DNA of 64,000 nucleotides from Perlucidibaca piscinae DSM 21586 (GCF_000420045.1 NZ_ATUE01000006.1:650547-714546); one strand, 5' to 3'. Positions 10,095 through 19,141 are shown, counted from the first letter of the stretch. Translations and numbers: made by a program. The notes: generated from the letters alone by a model not told the origin.

Positions 10095-11303
10095 TTATTT
10101 CCCCTTGGTGCCCTTGAGCAGCCCCATGAAGCCGGATGTTCCCGCACCGGCTTGCTTGACCTGCGCCTTGTTCCCGTAAAGACCGGACCAGTGCTCGTAG
10201 CGACGGGTCAGCGGATCGGACGGCGCCACTTCATAAAGCAGCTGGCCGAGATTCATGGCACGCAAGCGCAGTTCCGGCTCTGCCGGGAGCTCGATGACCT
10301 CCTCGAACCCGAAGGAGCGCAACACGGCCTTGCTGTCCGGGGCGATCTTGGGCTGGTAGTGGTCAAGCAGCAGCATGGGATGCGTCACGGGACAACCGAT
10401 TTCACGGAGGTGTGCCATGAAGCCCAGTCCGGCACGGCAGCTGGTGATCGACTGGTCCACGACGACAACCAGCTGGTTGGCATTCCCGATCAGCAACTCC
10501 GTGACCGCTACCGTGGGCAGACCGCAGATGTTGACCACCACATGCGTGAAGAGACTGCGCAAGGTCCCTACCAGCAGGAACATTTCCGAGGTCGTGATGT
10601 CATTCAGGTCCATGCCCTCGACAGGTGCGGACAACACCTTGACACCTGACTTGTGACCGGGGAACGCCGTGTCAGTCAGATTTCTGTCCAGGCGACGGAG
10701 ATTTCGCAAGGTATCGAGGAAATTGAACTGCCCCTCGAGGCCGTAGAGCATCTGGGCTTCGCAGAATGGCTGACCGAGGTCCAGCAGCAGCACGCGCGCA
10801 TCCGGGTTCAGCCGGGCGATGCCGGCCGCCACGTGCAGGGCATGAAACGCGGACTGCAGGACCGGACGTTCGCTGGCAAGGACGATCAGACTGCCTTGCT
10901 GCATAGGCGACTCGATGATGGATGGCGTGCGCTCGGCGAGGCGACGCACAAGACCTGCCAGCTCGCTGCCACGGGCATTGAAGGTGATGAAGTCACGTGC
11001 ACCGGCACGCATGGCGCCGAGCAGTCGCTCCTGGTCCTGGATCTCGGACAAGGCAATGCATGCAAGCGTGGGGCGCGCGGCCACCAGTCCTTCAATGAAC
11101 TGGATGTCACCCATCCAGTTGTCGCGACGAATGGGCACAAAGACGATGGAGGCAGCCGCCAGGCTGATCAGCTGCAGCACATCGTTCAGCTCGCGCTGCT
11201 GGCAGAGCACGACATTGGCCGTGCCTTCCAAGGAGTTCTGCAACCATTCATGCTCCTCGCGAAGCGTGCTGACAAGAACAACGGATTGTTGAGATTCAGA
11301 CAT
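10095..11303 (-). CDS. tadZ: TadZ/CpaE pilus localisation protein, degenerate P-loop
   Basis: 402 aa. N-terminal receiver-like domain (about 1-125: VVLVSTLREEHEWLQ..., ACIALSEIQDQERLLGAMRAGARDFI) followed by a MinD/ParA-like domain (ARVLLLDLGQPFCEAQMLYGLEGQFNFLDTLRNLRRLD, LVVVVDQSITSCRAGLGFMAHLREIG). TadZ/CpaE positions the Tad apparatus at the pole. Where the deviant Walker A (GGxGKT) is expected there is instead LASERPVLQSAFHALHVAAG, with no glycine loop or lysine. ATP binding is therefore doubtful. Located between rcpA (6 bp) and tadA (3 bp). Confidence 0.88.
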   Translation of the reverse strand: MSESQQSVVLVSTLREEHEWLQNSLEGTANVVLCQQRELNDVLQLISLAAASIVFVPIRRDNWMGDIQFIEGLVAARPTLACIALSEIQDQERLLGAMRAGARDFITFNARGSELAGLVRRLAERTPSIIESPMQQGSLIVLASERPVLQSAFHALHVAAGIARLNPDARVLLLDLGQPFCEAQMLYGLEGQFNFLDTLRNLRRLDRNLTDTAFPGHKSGVKVLSAPVEGMDLNDITTSEMFLLVGTLRSLFTHVVVNICGLPTVAVTELLIGNANQLVVVVDQSITSCRAGLGFMAHLREIGCPVTHPMLLLDHYQPKIAPDSKAVLRSFGFEEVIELPAEPELRLRAMNLGQLLYEVAPSDPLTRRYEHWSGLYGNKAQVKQAGAGTSGFMGLLKGTKGK

Positions 11304-11309
11304 GATGAC

Positions 11310-12554
11310 TCACCGGGACAGGCCAGAGGTCGGACCGTTGGCGTAACGGTCGCCCAGGAAGAAAAGCTCCGCCATCGACGGGTCGTAGTCACCTAGTGGT
11401 GCACCTGGCAGCGACGGCATGCTGGCAGAAGCCGCCAGCGGCGTGACCAGGCGTGGCGTGACGATCATCAGCAACTCCCTGTCTTCCGCCTCGAAGCGGT
11501 TGGAGCGGAAGAACGCGCCCAGAACGGGGAGGTCGCCCAGACCCGGAAACTTATCGACGTTGCTGGTGGTAGTCTTGTTGAGCAGGCCGCCGATGACGAA
11601 GCTTTCGCCATCCGCCAGTGAAATCGACGTATCAGCCCGGCGCACGCGCAAGGCCGGAATGACGGAGTTCTGGATGGTCAGGGCGTTCGCGAAATCAAGG
11701 TCGCTGACCTCTGGCGCCACCTTGAGAATGATCTTCTGACGACTGATGACGGTAGGCGTCAAGGCAAGACGAACCCCGAACTCCTTATAATCAATGGCGA
11801 TACTGCCGTTCTGGCCCTGCGGCACCGGAATCGGCACCTCGCCACCCGCCAGGAAGGTCGCCGTCTGTCCCGACATCGCCACCAAGGATGGCTTGGACAG
11901 GGTGTAGGCGTAACCGCTTTGCTCAAGCAGATCAATGGCACCCAGGAAACGGGAACTGCTGCCGCCCCAGAGGATGTTGAAGCTGTCGTTGATCGTGGTC
12001 AGGTTGGTGATGGTGCCGATGCCGGGCTGTGCCGACGCAACCCCGCCCCGGGGCGATGAAAAGAAATTGGTGCGGTTGAGGCTGCGGAACTGGAAGCGTG
12101 CACCGATGTCCTTGAGCCGGGACCGGCTGACCTCGACAAAGCGGATGTCCGCCTGCACCTGGCTGGGCACCTCATCCGAGGCGCCGGCCTTGCGCGTCAG
12201 CTGGGCGGACAGCGACTGCACGTTGACCTGCATGCGAACCGGCTGCTGGGAACAGGACGTCCACACCAGAACCGAGGTAGATCCCGGCTTCTTGCCCTGG
12301 ACAAGCAGGTTGCGGCCGCCCACGACGCCCACGTCAGCGATTTCGGCCTCTGCCACGGCAATGCGGACCGGAGGCACAGGCAACATGATCGACTCATGGA
12401 AATTGGCCTGAACCGCCAGCGTTGCCGGCAGGGACATCGCAACGGCAGCACAGTTTGTGGCCGCTACGGGGGTCGTGGCCAGCGCAAACGAACTGGCCGT
12501 CAGCAGCGCGGAAAACGTCAGGAAGGCACGGGGCTGATGATGAAGTGTGCGCAT
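11310..12554 (-). CDS. rcpA: RcpA/CpaC-type secretin (copy 1)
   Basis: 414 aa. Signal peptide (about 1-32), pilus-assembly N-domain (ESIMLPVPPVRIAVAEAEIADVGVVGGRNLLVQGKKPGSTSVLVW) and secretin core with VQADIRFVEVSRSRLKDIG, LSKPSLVAMSGQTATFLAGGE, VPIPVPQGQ and VDKFPGLGDLPVLGAFFRS. Predicted outer-membrane pore for Flp pili. It starts 1 bp after the rcpC copy 1 stop and precedes tadZ by 6 bp, so it belongs to the complete rcpC-rcpA-tadZABCD module. Very similar to copy 2 throughout the core, more divergent in the N-domain. Confidence 0.92.
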   Translation of the reverse strand: MRTLHHQPRAFLTFSALLTASSFALATTPVAATNCAAVAMSLPATLAVQANFHESIMLPVPPVRIAVAEAEIADVGVVGGRNLLVQGKKPGSTSVLVWTSCSQQPVRMQVNVQSLSAQLTRKAGASDEVPSQVQADIRFVEVSRSRLKDIGARFQFRSLNRTNFFSSPRGGVASAQPGIGTITNLTTINDSFNILWGGSSSRFLGAIDLLEQSGYAYTLSKPSLVAMSGQTATFLAGGEVPIPVPQGQNGSIAIDYKEFGVRLALTPTVISRQKIILKVAPEVSDLDFANALTIQNSVIPALRVRRADTSISLADGESFVIGGLLNKTTTSNVDKFPGLGDLPVLGAFFRSNRFEAEDRELLMIVTPRLVTPLAASASMPSLPGAPLGDYDPSMAELFFLGDRYANGPTSGLSR

Positions 12555-12555
12555 G

Positions 12556-13548
12556 TTATTTGGACTCCGTGCTCAGGCCGCGAATGATCACTACAGAACT
12601 GCCAAGGTCAACGCCGGTTCGTGCCCGCGCGCGTGCCGGAGCAGACGTCGCGCCGCTGCTGCGGGACATGCCCTGAAGTTGCAGGGCGTTGTCAGTGAGG
12701 AAATAGCGCTGTGCCGGCACGGCGGACTGTCGACTCGGCGTCGGCACCACATCCACCACCGGCAAGGCCTCGCTCTTCGGTGATGCGCTGCCGGACAACG
12801 CGACCATGCCCGGACTGTCAAGTTGCTGGCGCAATTCTTCCGTGGGCACGATCGACAGGCGCAGTTCGCCCAGACTGTTGGCCAGCATCAGGCGAGAGAC
12901 GTCTGCCGACGCGACAGCAAGCACGGCGGTGCGGGCTTCGCGGAGTCGACGCCCTGCCTCTTTCTGTTGCTCGTCCTTTTCCTTGCCGGAAACGTCCGGC
13001 GCCACATCGATCAGCGCCGAGCCGAAGCTGAGCACACGCACGCCACGCATGACCAGCTGCGTCGAAGCTCGACGGCCCTCCTCCGCGGCCAGGTACAGCA
13101 CGATGTCAACAACATCACCCGGCTGCAGGAATCCCCCGCCACCCACGACGTCATTCACCGGAATCGCGACCGCCCGCTCGCCGGCGCGCAGCAGCCTGGC
13201 CACCTGACCGCCGGGATTGAAATGGGTGTCATTCAGCGCCGTACCCGCAGGCAAGTCGGTCATCACGGTGCGGCCCACGAGACCTTCAGCCGACTGGCTG
13301 GTGCCGGGAAGCGGATGCTTGACCATTTCCACGGTGAGGTCCTCAGGCACTAGAACCTGAAATCCGCGCACTGCCCGCGCAAGGACCACCATGGCGGTCT
13401 TGCCCTCATTGGCCTGGCCTTCGGCCCGTTTCTGCGCGGCAAGCGCCTCGGCCTTGGCGTCGGCTGTGGTCTGGTAGGCGAGATAACCGAGTACTGAAGC
13501 ACCGATCAGAAGAACCAGTGACACCAGCAGAAGAACACGACTGTTCAT
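12556..13548 (-). CDS. rcpC: RcpC/CpaB Flp pilus assembly protein (copy 1)
   Basis: 330 aa from the ATG at 13548. This start is chosen over 13557 because it gives MNSRVLLLVSL, matching the paralogue's MNSRLFVILSL, and has AAGG at 9 bp. One N-terminal TM anchor, a coiled stretch (AKAEALAAQKRAEGQANEG), SAF-like domain (VVLARAVRGFQVLVPEDLTVEMVKHPLPG...LVGRTVMTDLPAGTALNDTHF) and the CpaB motif AIPVNDVVGGGGFLQPGDVVDIVLYL. Periplasmic partner of the secretin. It is the first gene of the long tad operon, whose promoter should lie in 13558-13825. Confidence 0.9.
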   Translation of the reverse strand: MNSRVLLLVSLVLLIGASVLGYLAYQTTADAKAEALAAQKRAEGQANEGKTAMVVLARAVRGFQVLVPEDLTVEMVKHPLPGTSQSAEGLVGRTVMTDLPAGTALNDTHFNPGGQVARLLRAGERAVAIPVNDVVGGGGFLQPGDVVDIVLYLAAEEGRRASTQLVMRGVRVLSFGSALIDVAPDVSGKEKDEQQKEAGRRLREARTAVLAVASADVSRLMLANSLGELRLSIVPTEELRQQLDSPGMVALSGSASPKSEALPVVDVVPTPSRQSAVPAQRYFLTDNALQLQGMSRSSGATSAPARARARTGVDLGSSVVIIRGLSTESK

Positions 13549-13557
13549 GGAAGGCAT

Positions 13558-13825
13558 CCTTGCGGAATGAGTTACTGACGTGTGGGTTCACGTTACGCGC
13601 TCGCGTCTGACGGCGCAATCCCTGTGCCGACATGTGGTTACCTTAAATCATTCACTCACACAGCGCGACAGAATTCTTACATTATCTTAACCAAATGCAC
13701 CATTCAGAGTGCTTGCCTCTGTCGCTGCCCTTCGATTTAATCTGGATGAATATTGTTCTTTCCCGTACATATGCCATGATCCACTGTGAAATCGCATCCT
13801 GAGCGCAACACGGAGGTTGCCTGTC
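13558..13825. other. divergent AT-rich regulatory region between rcpC and flp
   Basis: About 270 bp with no convincing gene, distinctly AT-richer than its surroundings (about 13630-13790). It separates the minus-strand tad operon from the plus-strand pilin genes, so it should hold both promoters. No single promoter stands out with both hexamers at consensus spacing. The only unambiguous site is CGGAGG at 13811-13816, the ribosome binding site of the first pilin. Confidence 0.5.
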
Positions 13826-14011
13826 ATGCCTGCACACCGATATTTCAAGTTCGCGCCATCACGCCAAACGCTGCGCGGCGCAACCCTGATCGAATACGTG
13901 CTGCTGGCAGCCCTGATAGGCCTGGCAGCCTTTGCCACCGTGCGCCTGACCGGGGTGCAGCTGGAGACCGCCTATGCCAGCGTTTCAACCAGTGTCGATG
14001 GCGCACTGTGA
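13826..14011 (+). CDS. flp: Flp-type pilin (first copy)
   Basis: 61 aa from the ATG at 13826, chosen because CGGAGG lies 9 bp upstream; an in-frame TTG at 13817 would leave no room for it. Flp pilins have a short leader ending in Gly, then a hydrophobic helix with Glu5-Tyr6. Here the leader is about 17 residues and the sequence reads RG/ATLIEYVLLAALIGLAAFATVRL, followed by a short tail LETAYASVSTSVDGAL. The leader is longer and more basic than in the second pilin. Needs a prepilin peptidase not encoded here. Confidence 0.88.
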   Translation: MPAHRYFKFAPSRQTLRGATLIEYVLLAALIGLAAFATVRLTGVQLETAYASVSTSVDGAL

Positions 14012-14092
14012 AACTCGTGCTCGCTGAATATGTCTGGACAGCGACTTTTTGATGCGAAAACCGCTGAATTGGATAAAAAACAAACAAACAAC

Positions 14093-14122
14093 TTGACTCG
14101 AACGATAATTGAACAGTAATAT
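14093..14122 (+). promoter_or_regulatory. sigma-70 promoter of the second flp gene
   Basis: TTGACT (14093-14098) and TAATAT (14117-14122) are separated by 18 bp in an AT-rich stretch between the two pilin genes. Start of transcription would be near 14129, giving a leader of about 58 nt. This strong promoter fits a separately and highly expressed major pilin. Confidence 0.7.
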
Positions 14123-14186
14123 GTTGATGGTTCTTAGATAAAGGACTATCTAAAGAGTGTTGTTTACCCCCATGGAGAGGAAAATC

Positions 14187-14342
14187 ATGAAGCTGTTCAA
14201 TCGCAAGTCCGAGCAAGGCGCCACCATCATCGAATACGTGCTGCTCGCCGCTCTGCTGTCCATCGCTGCCATCGCTGTGCTCGGCGGTCTGGGCACCAAC
14301 ATCTCGACAACTTTTGCTTCGGTCTCGACCTCGCTTCAGTAA
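14187..14342 (+). CDS. flp: Flp-type major pilin (second copy)
   Basis: 51 aa from ATG 14187 with GGAGAGG 6-13 bp upstream. Leader MKLFNRKSEQG, then ATIIEYVLLAALLSIAAIAVLGGLGTNISTTFASVSTSLQ. The G/xxxxEY prepilin site, single hydrophobic helix and ~40-residue mature length are typical of Flp1 pilins. It has its own promoter and is immediately followed by a strong terminator, so it is probably the abundant structural pilin. The shared tail ASVSTS(L/V) shows the two pilins are duplicates. Confidence 0.93.
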   Translation: MKLFNRKSEQGATIIEYVLLAALLSIAAIAVLGGLGTNISTTFASVSTSLQ

Positions 14343-14356
14343 TCGAGCTGATCTGG

Positions 14357-14382
14357 AAAAAGGGAGATTTTCTCCCTTTTTT
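14357..14382. terminator. bidirectional intrinsic terminator between flp and nagZ
   Basis: An 11-bp perfect stem, AAAAAGGGAGA paired with TCTCCCTTTTT, around a TTT loop, with T/A runs on both sides. It lies 14 bp after the pilin stop and 21 bp beyond the nagZ stop, so it can end transcription from both directions. Confidence 0.9.
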
Positions 14383-14403
14383 CATTTTAAGAACTTTTGA
14401 GGT

Positions 14404-15282
14404 CTAACCAAGTACGCTTCGAACCGCCTCTCGCGAATTGCAGATCAGAACCACGCCACACCCCGCCCCCATCGCCACAGCCACGCGCTGACGCATGTCT
14501 CCCAGGCCAGCCGCGCCTTCCATGCACAGGTCATCCGAGAACACCACACCTGTGAAGCCCAGCTGCTCACGCAGCACCGTCTTCAGCCAGAACTCGGAGA
14601 AGCCGGCTGGCAGCGGATCCACCTGCGGGTAAACCACGTGCGCCGGCATAATGCCGTCCAGTTCGGCCGCGAGCTCGCGGAACGGCACCAGGTCATAGGC
14701 CGAAATCTCGTCCCAGCTGCGGTTGTCCACCGGCAGCTCCAGATGCGAGTCGGCCGCCACCGAGCCATGTCCCGGGAAATGCTTGCCGATGGTCATCATG
14801 CCGGCCGCCTTCATGCCCTGCATGAAGGCCCGGATCAGCGTCACGGCTTTCATCGGTTCGCTGTGAAAGGCGCGATCACCAATCACGCCACTGACACCGA
14901 CATCGAGATCGAGCACGGGGGCAAAGCTGAAGTCGATGCCGACCTCGCGCACTTCGCGCGCCATGGTCTCGCCCCACTGTCGTGCCGAGGCAATCGCCGC
15001 GTCGGGGTCGCGATCATAGTGATGCCCTAGCGTGCGCATGGGCGGAATGCGCGTGAAACCCTCGCGCAGACGTTGCACACGGCCGCCCTCCTGATCTACG
15101 GCAATCCACAATTCGGGACGTACCGCGCGCATGGCATCGGTGAGCGCACGCACCTGCTCGGGGGTGTCGACATTGCGGCTGAACAGGATGACGCTGCCTA
15201 CCATCGGATGCGCCAGCAGCTCGCGGTCTTCGTCGGTCAGGGTGAGGCCGGCAACATCGATCATCAGGGGGCCGCGGGTCAT
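14404..15282 (-). CDS. nagZ: NagZ beta-N-acetylhexosaminidase, short C-terminus
   Basis: 292 aa. Cytoplasmic GH3 enzyme removing N-acetylglucosamine from GlcNAc-1,6-anhydro-muropeptides in peptidoglycan recycling. Motifs: WIAVDQEGGRVQRLREGFT, KHFPGHGSVAADSH (catalytic His loop) and the nucleophile region FSDDLCMEGA. Start ATG 15282 has GGAG at 9 bp. Family members are usually about 330-340 aa. This one stops at CNSREAVRSVLG, right after the last barrel strand, lacking roughly 40-50 residues of C-terminal helices. The catalytic residues are all upstream of the break, so activity is possible. The truncation abuts the Tad pilin locus. Confidence 0.92.
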   Translation of the reverse strand: MTRGPLMIDVAGLTLTDEDRELLAHPMVGSVILFSRNVDTPEQVRALTDAMRAVRPELWIAVDQEGGRVQRLREGFTRIPPMRTLGHHYDRDPDAAIASARQWGETMAREVREVGIDFSFAPVLDLDVGVSGVIGDRAFHSEPMKAVTLIRAFMQGMKAAGMMTIGKHFPGHGSVAADSHLELPVDNRSWDEISAYDLVPFRELAAELDGIMPAHVVYPQVDPLPAGFSEFWLKTVLREQLGFTGVVFSDDLCMEGAAGLGDMRQRVAVAMGAGCGVVLICNSREAVRSVLG

Positions 15283-15403
15283 GGCGACAGGCTCCGGAAA
15301 CAGGGACTGGACAGGCTGCCGAGCCTGCCGCCCCCCCCTGCAAATGTCAAAGCCAAAACGCTCCCGAGGCCGCTGATCTTGGTGATATGATCAGGAATCC
15401 AGC

Positions 15404-17614
15404 ATGCGCCACCTCATGAGCCAGACCAGGATGTCCGAGTCCATGCCGCACACGATGCGCCCGTTTCACCCGCCCGTTGCACGGGGCATCCACCGCAGCA
15501 TTAAACTCGCTGCCGCCTTCGCATCGGCACTGGCCACCCTGCCCCTGATGGCGGCCGAGACACCCCCGCTCGAGCCCACGGCGCAGCAGAGCCAGACCAC
15601 CCGACTGGTGGCTCGCCAGCTCAGTGTGCTGCACTACAACCGCCTGACCCTCGACGACCAGATGTCGCAAACCATCTGGACACGCTACCTTGATGCCCTG
15701 GACGGTCAGCGCATCTATTTTCTGGCGGCTGACATCCAGGCCTTCTCGGGCAACCGCACTTTGTTCGACAACCAGATCAAGGCCGGCCAGCTCAACGTCG
15801 CCTTCGCCATGTTCAACCGCCAGCAGCAGCGCACGCGTGAGCGCCTGGAGTTCGTGCTCAAGGAGCTCGACACCAACCAGAAAGCCCTGCTCGACTTCAG
15901 CGACAATGACAGCATCGAGAATGACCGCAAGGATGCCCCCTGGGTGCGCTCGAAAGCGGAACTCGATCAGCTCTGGCGACTTCGTCTGAAGTCGGCGGCG
16001 CTGTCGCTGCGGCTCGCCGACAAGACTGACGCCGAGATCATCAGCACGCTCAAGCGTCGCTACAAGTCGCAGTTCACGGCCATCAGCCAGAGCAAGCCGG
16101 AAGATGCCTTCCAGCTCTTCATGAACGCCTATACCGAGATCTACGACCCGCACACGCAGTACCTGTCACCGCGCAATTCGGACAACTTCAACATCAACAT
16201 GAGTCTGCAGCTGGAGGGCATCGGTGCCGTTCTGCAGACGGATGACGAGTTCACCAAGGTGGTGCGTCTGGTCCCCGGCGGTCCTGCCGACAAGTCGCGG
16301 CAGATCAAGCCCAATGACCGCATTCTCGCGGTGGCCGAGGGCAACAAGGACTTTGTCGACGTCGTGGGCTGGCGCATCGACGAGGTCGTCCAGCTGATTC
16401 GTGGCGCCAAGAACACGACCGTTCGCCTGCAGGTGCAACCGGCCGGCGCCGACTCCGGTGCCGTCAAGACCGTCAGTCTGGTGCGCAACACCGTCGCGCT
16501 CGAGGACCAGGCCGCCAGCAAGCGCATCCTTGATGTTACGCGCAATGGCCAGGTACGTCGCGTCGGCGTGATCAAGCTGCCGACCTTCTATGCCGACTTC
16601 CAGGGCATGCAGTCCGGCGATCCGGACTACCGCAGCACCACCCGTGACGTGCGCAAGCTGCTGCTGGAACTCAAGCAGGAACGCGTGCAAGGCATAGTGC
16701 TGGATCTGCGCAACAACGGCGGCGGCTCGCTGACCGAGGTCAACGACCTGCTTGGCGAGTTCATCAGCACCGGCCCCACCGTGCAGGTGCGTGATGCGCG
16801 CGGCCGTACCGAAACGCTGGGCGACGGCAACCCCGAGGTGACCTGGTCCGGCCCGCTGGTGGTCATCACCAATCGCCTGTCGGCATCGGCCGCCGAGATA
16901 TTTGCAGGCGCCATCCAGGACTACGGACGCGGCCTGATCGTCGGCAGCACCACCTTCGGCAAGGGCACCGTGCAATCCCTGCGCGACCTCAGCTATGGCC
17001 AGCTCAAGATCACCGAGGCTAAGTTCTACCGCATCTCCGGTGCCAGCACGCAGAACAAGGGCGTGGATCCCGACATCGCGTTTCCGGAGCTGTTCGACAA
17101 CAAGGAGATTGGCGAGTCGGCACTGGACCACGCCCTGCCCTGGGATACCATCAAGGCCGCGCGCTATGCTCGCCTCGGCGACCTGGGCGCCCGTCTGACA
17201 GCGCTGCAGGCAGCATCGCGCCTGCGCCAGCAACGCGACCCGGACATGCGCTACCTGCTCGAACAGCAGAAGTTGCTGATCGATCTCAAGGACCAGAAGA
17301 CCACCTCGCTCAACGAGAAGGCTCGTCTGGCCGAAAAGACCGCGCTCGATGCACGTCGCCTGGGCATCGAGAACCGCCGCCGCCAGGCCAAGGGACAGCC
17401 CCTGCTCAAGACCTGGGCAGAGCTTGAGGAAATCCAGTCCAAGCAGAACCCGGAAAGCGACCCCAACTTCGAGCGCCCCGAGGAGCGTGCCCTGGCCGAG
17501 GAGGCTGCCGAGATCCTGATCGACACGCTGACTCCCGCACTGACACGCGCCACGGCCAAGCGTTCCGCTCCCGCTGTCACGTCGCCCGCCCGGCGACCGG
17601 TGGTGGAGCGCTGA
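15404..17614 (+). CDS. prc: tail-specific C-terminal processing protease Prc/Tsp
   Basis: 736 aa. Periplasmic S41 serine protease that trims or degrades proteins from the C-terminus, including peptidoglycan-related substrates. N-terminal signal region (to about residue 48, AAAFASALATLPLMAAE), N-terminal helical domain, PDZ (about 255-335: IGAVLQTDDEFTKVVRLVPGGPA), S41 core with NRLSASAAEIF (Ser about 495) and TTFGKGTVQ (Lys about 520). The 25-residue spacing matches the Ser452/Lys477 dyad of E. coli. The C-terminal domain is helical and charged. Divergent from nagZ with a 121-bp gap. AGGA about 8 bp before 15404 supports the first of several in-frame Met. Confidence 0.95.
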   Translation: MRHLMSQTRMSESMPHTMRPFHPPVARGIHRSIKLAAAFASALATLPLMAAETPPLEPTAQQSQTTRLVARQLSVLHYNRLTLDDQMSQTIWTRYLDALDGQRIYFLAADIQAFSGNRTLFDNQIKAGQLNVAFAMFNRQQQRTRERLEFVLKELDTNQKALLDFSDNDSIENDRKDAPWVRSKAELDQLWRLRLKSAALSLRLADKTDAEIISTLKRRYKSQFTAISQSKPEDAFQLFMNAYTEIYDPHTQYLSPRNSDNFNINMSLQLEGIGAVLQTDDEFTKVVRLVPGGPADKSRQIKPNDRILAVAEGNKDFVDVVGWRIDEVVQLIRGAKNTTVRLQVQPAGADSGAVKTVSLVRNTVALEDQAASKRILDVTRNGQVRRVGVIKLPTFYADFQGMQSGDPDYRSTTRDVRKLLLELKQERVQGIVLDLRNNGGGSLTEVNDLLGEFISTGPTVQVRDARGRTETLGDGNPEVTWSGPLVVITNRLSASAAEIFAGAIQDYGRGLIVGSTTFGKGTVQSLRDLSYGQLKITEAKFYRISGASTQNKGVDPDIAFPELFDNKEIGESALDHALPWDTIKAARYARLGDLGARLTALQAASRLRQQRDPDMRYLLEQQKLLIDLKDQKTTSLNEKARLAEKTALDARRLGIENRRRQAKGQPLLKTWAELEEIQSKQNPESDPNFERPEERALAEEAAEILIDTLTPALTRATAKRSAPAVTSPARRPVVER

Positions 17615-17668
17615 CGAATGCCCCTTGCGGGCACCGTGTGACGGCGCAGATGTCAGGTGCCAACGGCC

Positions 17669-19141
17669 ATGACTGACGCCATGCATCACGCTTGGCCGGA
17701 CGCCCTGTTTGACCGGGTCAGCGGCACGCGTGCCATGCCCGGCCACCGGGTACAGCTGGTGCTCGACAGCCGTGAACACGAGCCCTGCGCACTGGATCTG
17801 ATTGCCCGTGCACGTACGCACATTCACATTGAGCATTACCTCGCGGAAAACGATGCCTGGAGCACGTCCCTGCTTTCGGCGCTATGCCAGCGGGCACGCG
17901 AAGGCATCCAGGTACGCGTGCTGCTCGACTTCATGGGCAGCTGGAGACTGGGCTGGGGTTGGGGACGTGCGCTGCGCGCAGCAGGTGGCGAGCTGCGCTG
18001 GTTCAATGTGCCCGGTCTTGGCGAACCGCTTGGCTGGGTGGTTCGCAACCACCGCAAACTGATCAGTATTGATGGCACGGATGCCCTGATGGGCGGCTGG
18101 TGCCTGAGCGCGCGCTGGCGCGGCAGTCAACCGAACGACCCCTGGCGGGACACCGGAGTGCTGGTCAGCGGCCCGGTGGTGGCGCTAGCAGAAGCTGCCT
18201 TCGGCGCTACATGGCAGCTAAGCGGCGGCAGCTCGGCGCAGCCGTCATCGGCGCCCGCATCGTCCCTGCTGATGTGTCACGATGATCATTTTCATGACGA
18301 TGTGCGCGTGCGCCTGCTTGCCGGTCGTCCGCAAGCCAGTCCCCTGTTTGCCCTTGAACAGCTTGCCATGGCATCGGCCCGCGAGACGCTCTGGATAACG
18401 GATGCCTATCCGGTGGGGACGCCAGCCTGGCTGGACGCCCTTCGCCGCGCTGCGGCCGATGGCGTCGATGTGCGTCTGCTGGTGCCTGGCAGCACCGACC
18501 TGCCCCTGCTGGGCATGTTGTCACGATCCAGCTACCGCGCCCTTCTGGAGGCCGGCATTCGCGTGTTTGAATGGAATGGCGGCATGTTGCACGCCAAGTC
18601 GCTGGTCATTGACGGTCATTGGAGTCGCGTCGGCTCAAGCAACTCCAATCCCGCCTCGTGGCTGGGCAACTACGAACTCGATGTGGTGATCGAAGACGCC
18701 GGCTTCGGCGACATGATGAACACGCGTTTCCTGATTGATCTGGATCATGCCACCGAGATCGTGCTGCGCGCCGACAGGGCGGTTCGCGCCGTACCCCCGA
18801 CACGTCCCCCCGGGCAAGAGCGCAACACACTGATCCGAACCGTGAAACAGGCACGTTTGAATGCCAAGACGCCGCTGCGGGTGTCACGCTCGGTTGCACT
18901 TGCGGTACGCGAGGCGCGCGCACTGCCGCCCAGTGACGCCGGCCTGCTCGCGCTGGGCGGAAGTCTGGGCTTGCTGGTGACACTGGCTGGCTGGCTTCTG
19001 CCGGAATGGCTGGCTGGCGGCATCGCCCTGCTCAGCGGACTGGTCAGCATCAACTTGCTGCGCATTGCGCTGCGACGTTACGGATTGTACCGACGCGGCA
19101 TGATGCCGTCGAACCCGCGCGACCTCAGTCCGCCAGAATAG
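17669..19141 (+). CDS. phospholipase D-family cardiolipin synthase-like protein
   Basis: 490 aa from ATG 17669 (an in-frame GTG lies 12 bp upstream). Two PLD/HKD motifs: NHRKLISIDGTDALMGGWCLS (about residue 130) and LHAKSLVIDGHWSRVGSSNSNP (about 310), the arrangement of cardiolipin synthases and related transphosphatidylases. Unlike ClsA there is no N-terminal membrane pair. Instead, two C-terminal TM helices (LLALGGSLGLLVTLAGWLL and LAGGIALLSGLVSINLLRIAL) end the protein. Likely acts at the inner membrane on phosphatidylglycerol (inference). It follows prc by 54 bp. Its last 17 bp overlap the end of the convergent TadG-like gene. Confidence 0.85.
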   Translation: MTDAMHHAWPDALFDRVSGTRAMPGHRVQLVLDSREHEPCALDLIARARTHIHIEHYLAENDAWSTSLLSALCQRAREGIQVRVLLDFMGSWRLGWGWGRALRAAGGELRWFNVPGLGEPLGWVVRNHRKLISIDGTDALMGGWCLSARWRGSQPNDPWRDTGVLVSGPVVALAEAAFGATWQLSGGSSAQPSSAPASSLLMCHDDHFHDDVRVRLLAGRPQASPLFALEQLAMASARETLWITDAYPVGTPAWLDALRRAAADGVDVRLLVPGSTDLPLLGMLSRSSYRALLEAGIRVFEWNGGMLHAKSLVIDGHWSRVGSSNSNPASWLGNYELDVVIEDAGFGDMMNTRFLIDLDHATEIVLRADRAVRAVPPTRPPGQERNTLIRTVKQARLNAKTPLRVSRSVALAVREARALPPSDAGLLALGGSLGLLVTLAGWLLPEWLAGGIALLSGLVSINLLRIALRRYGLYRRGMMPSNPRDLSPPE

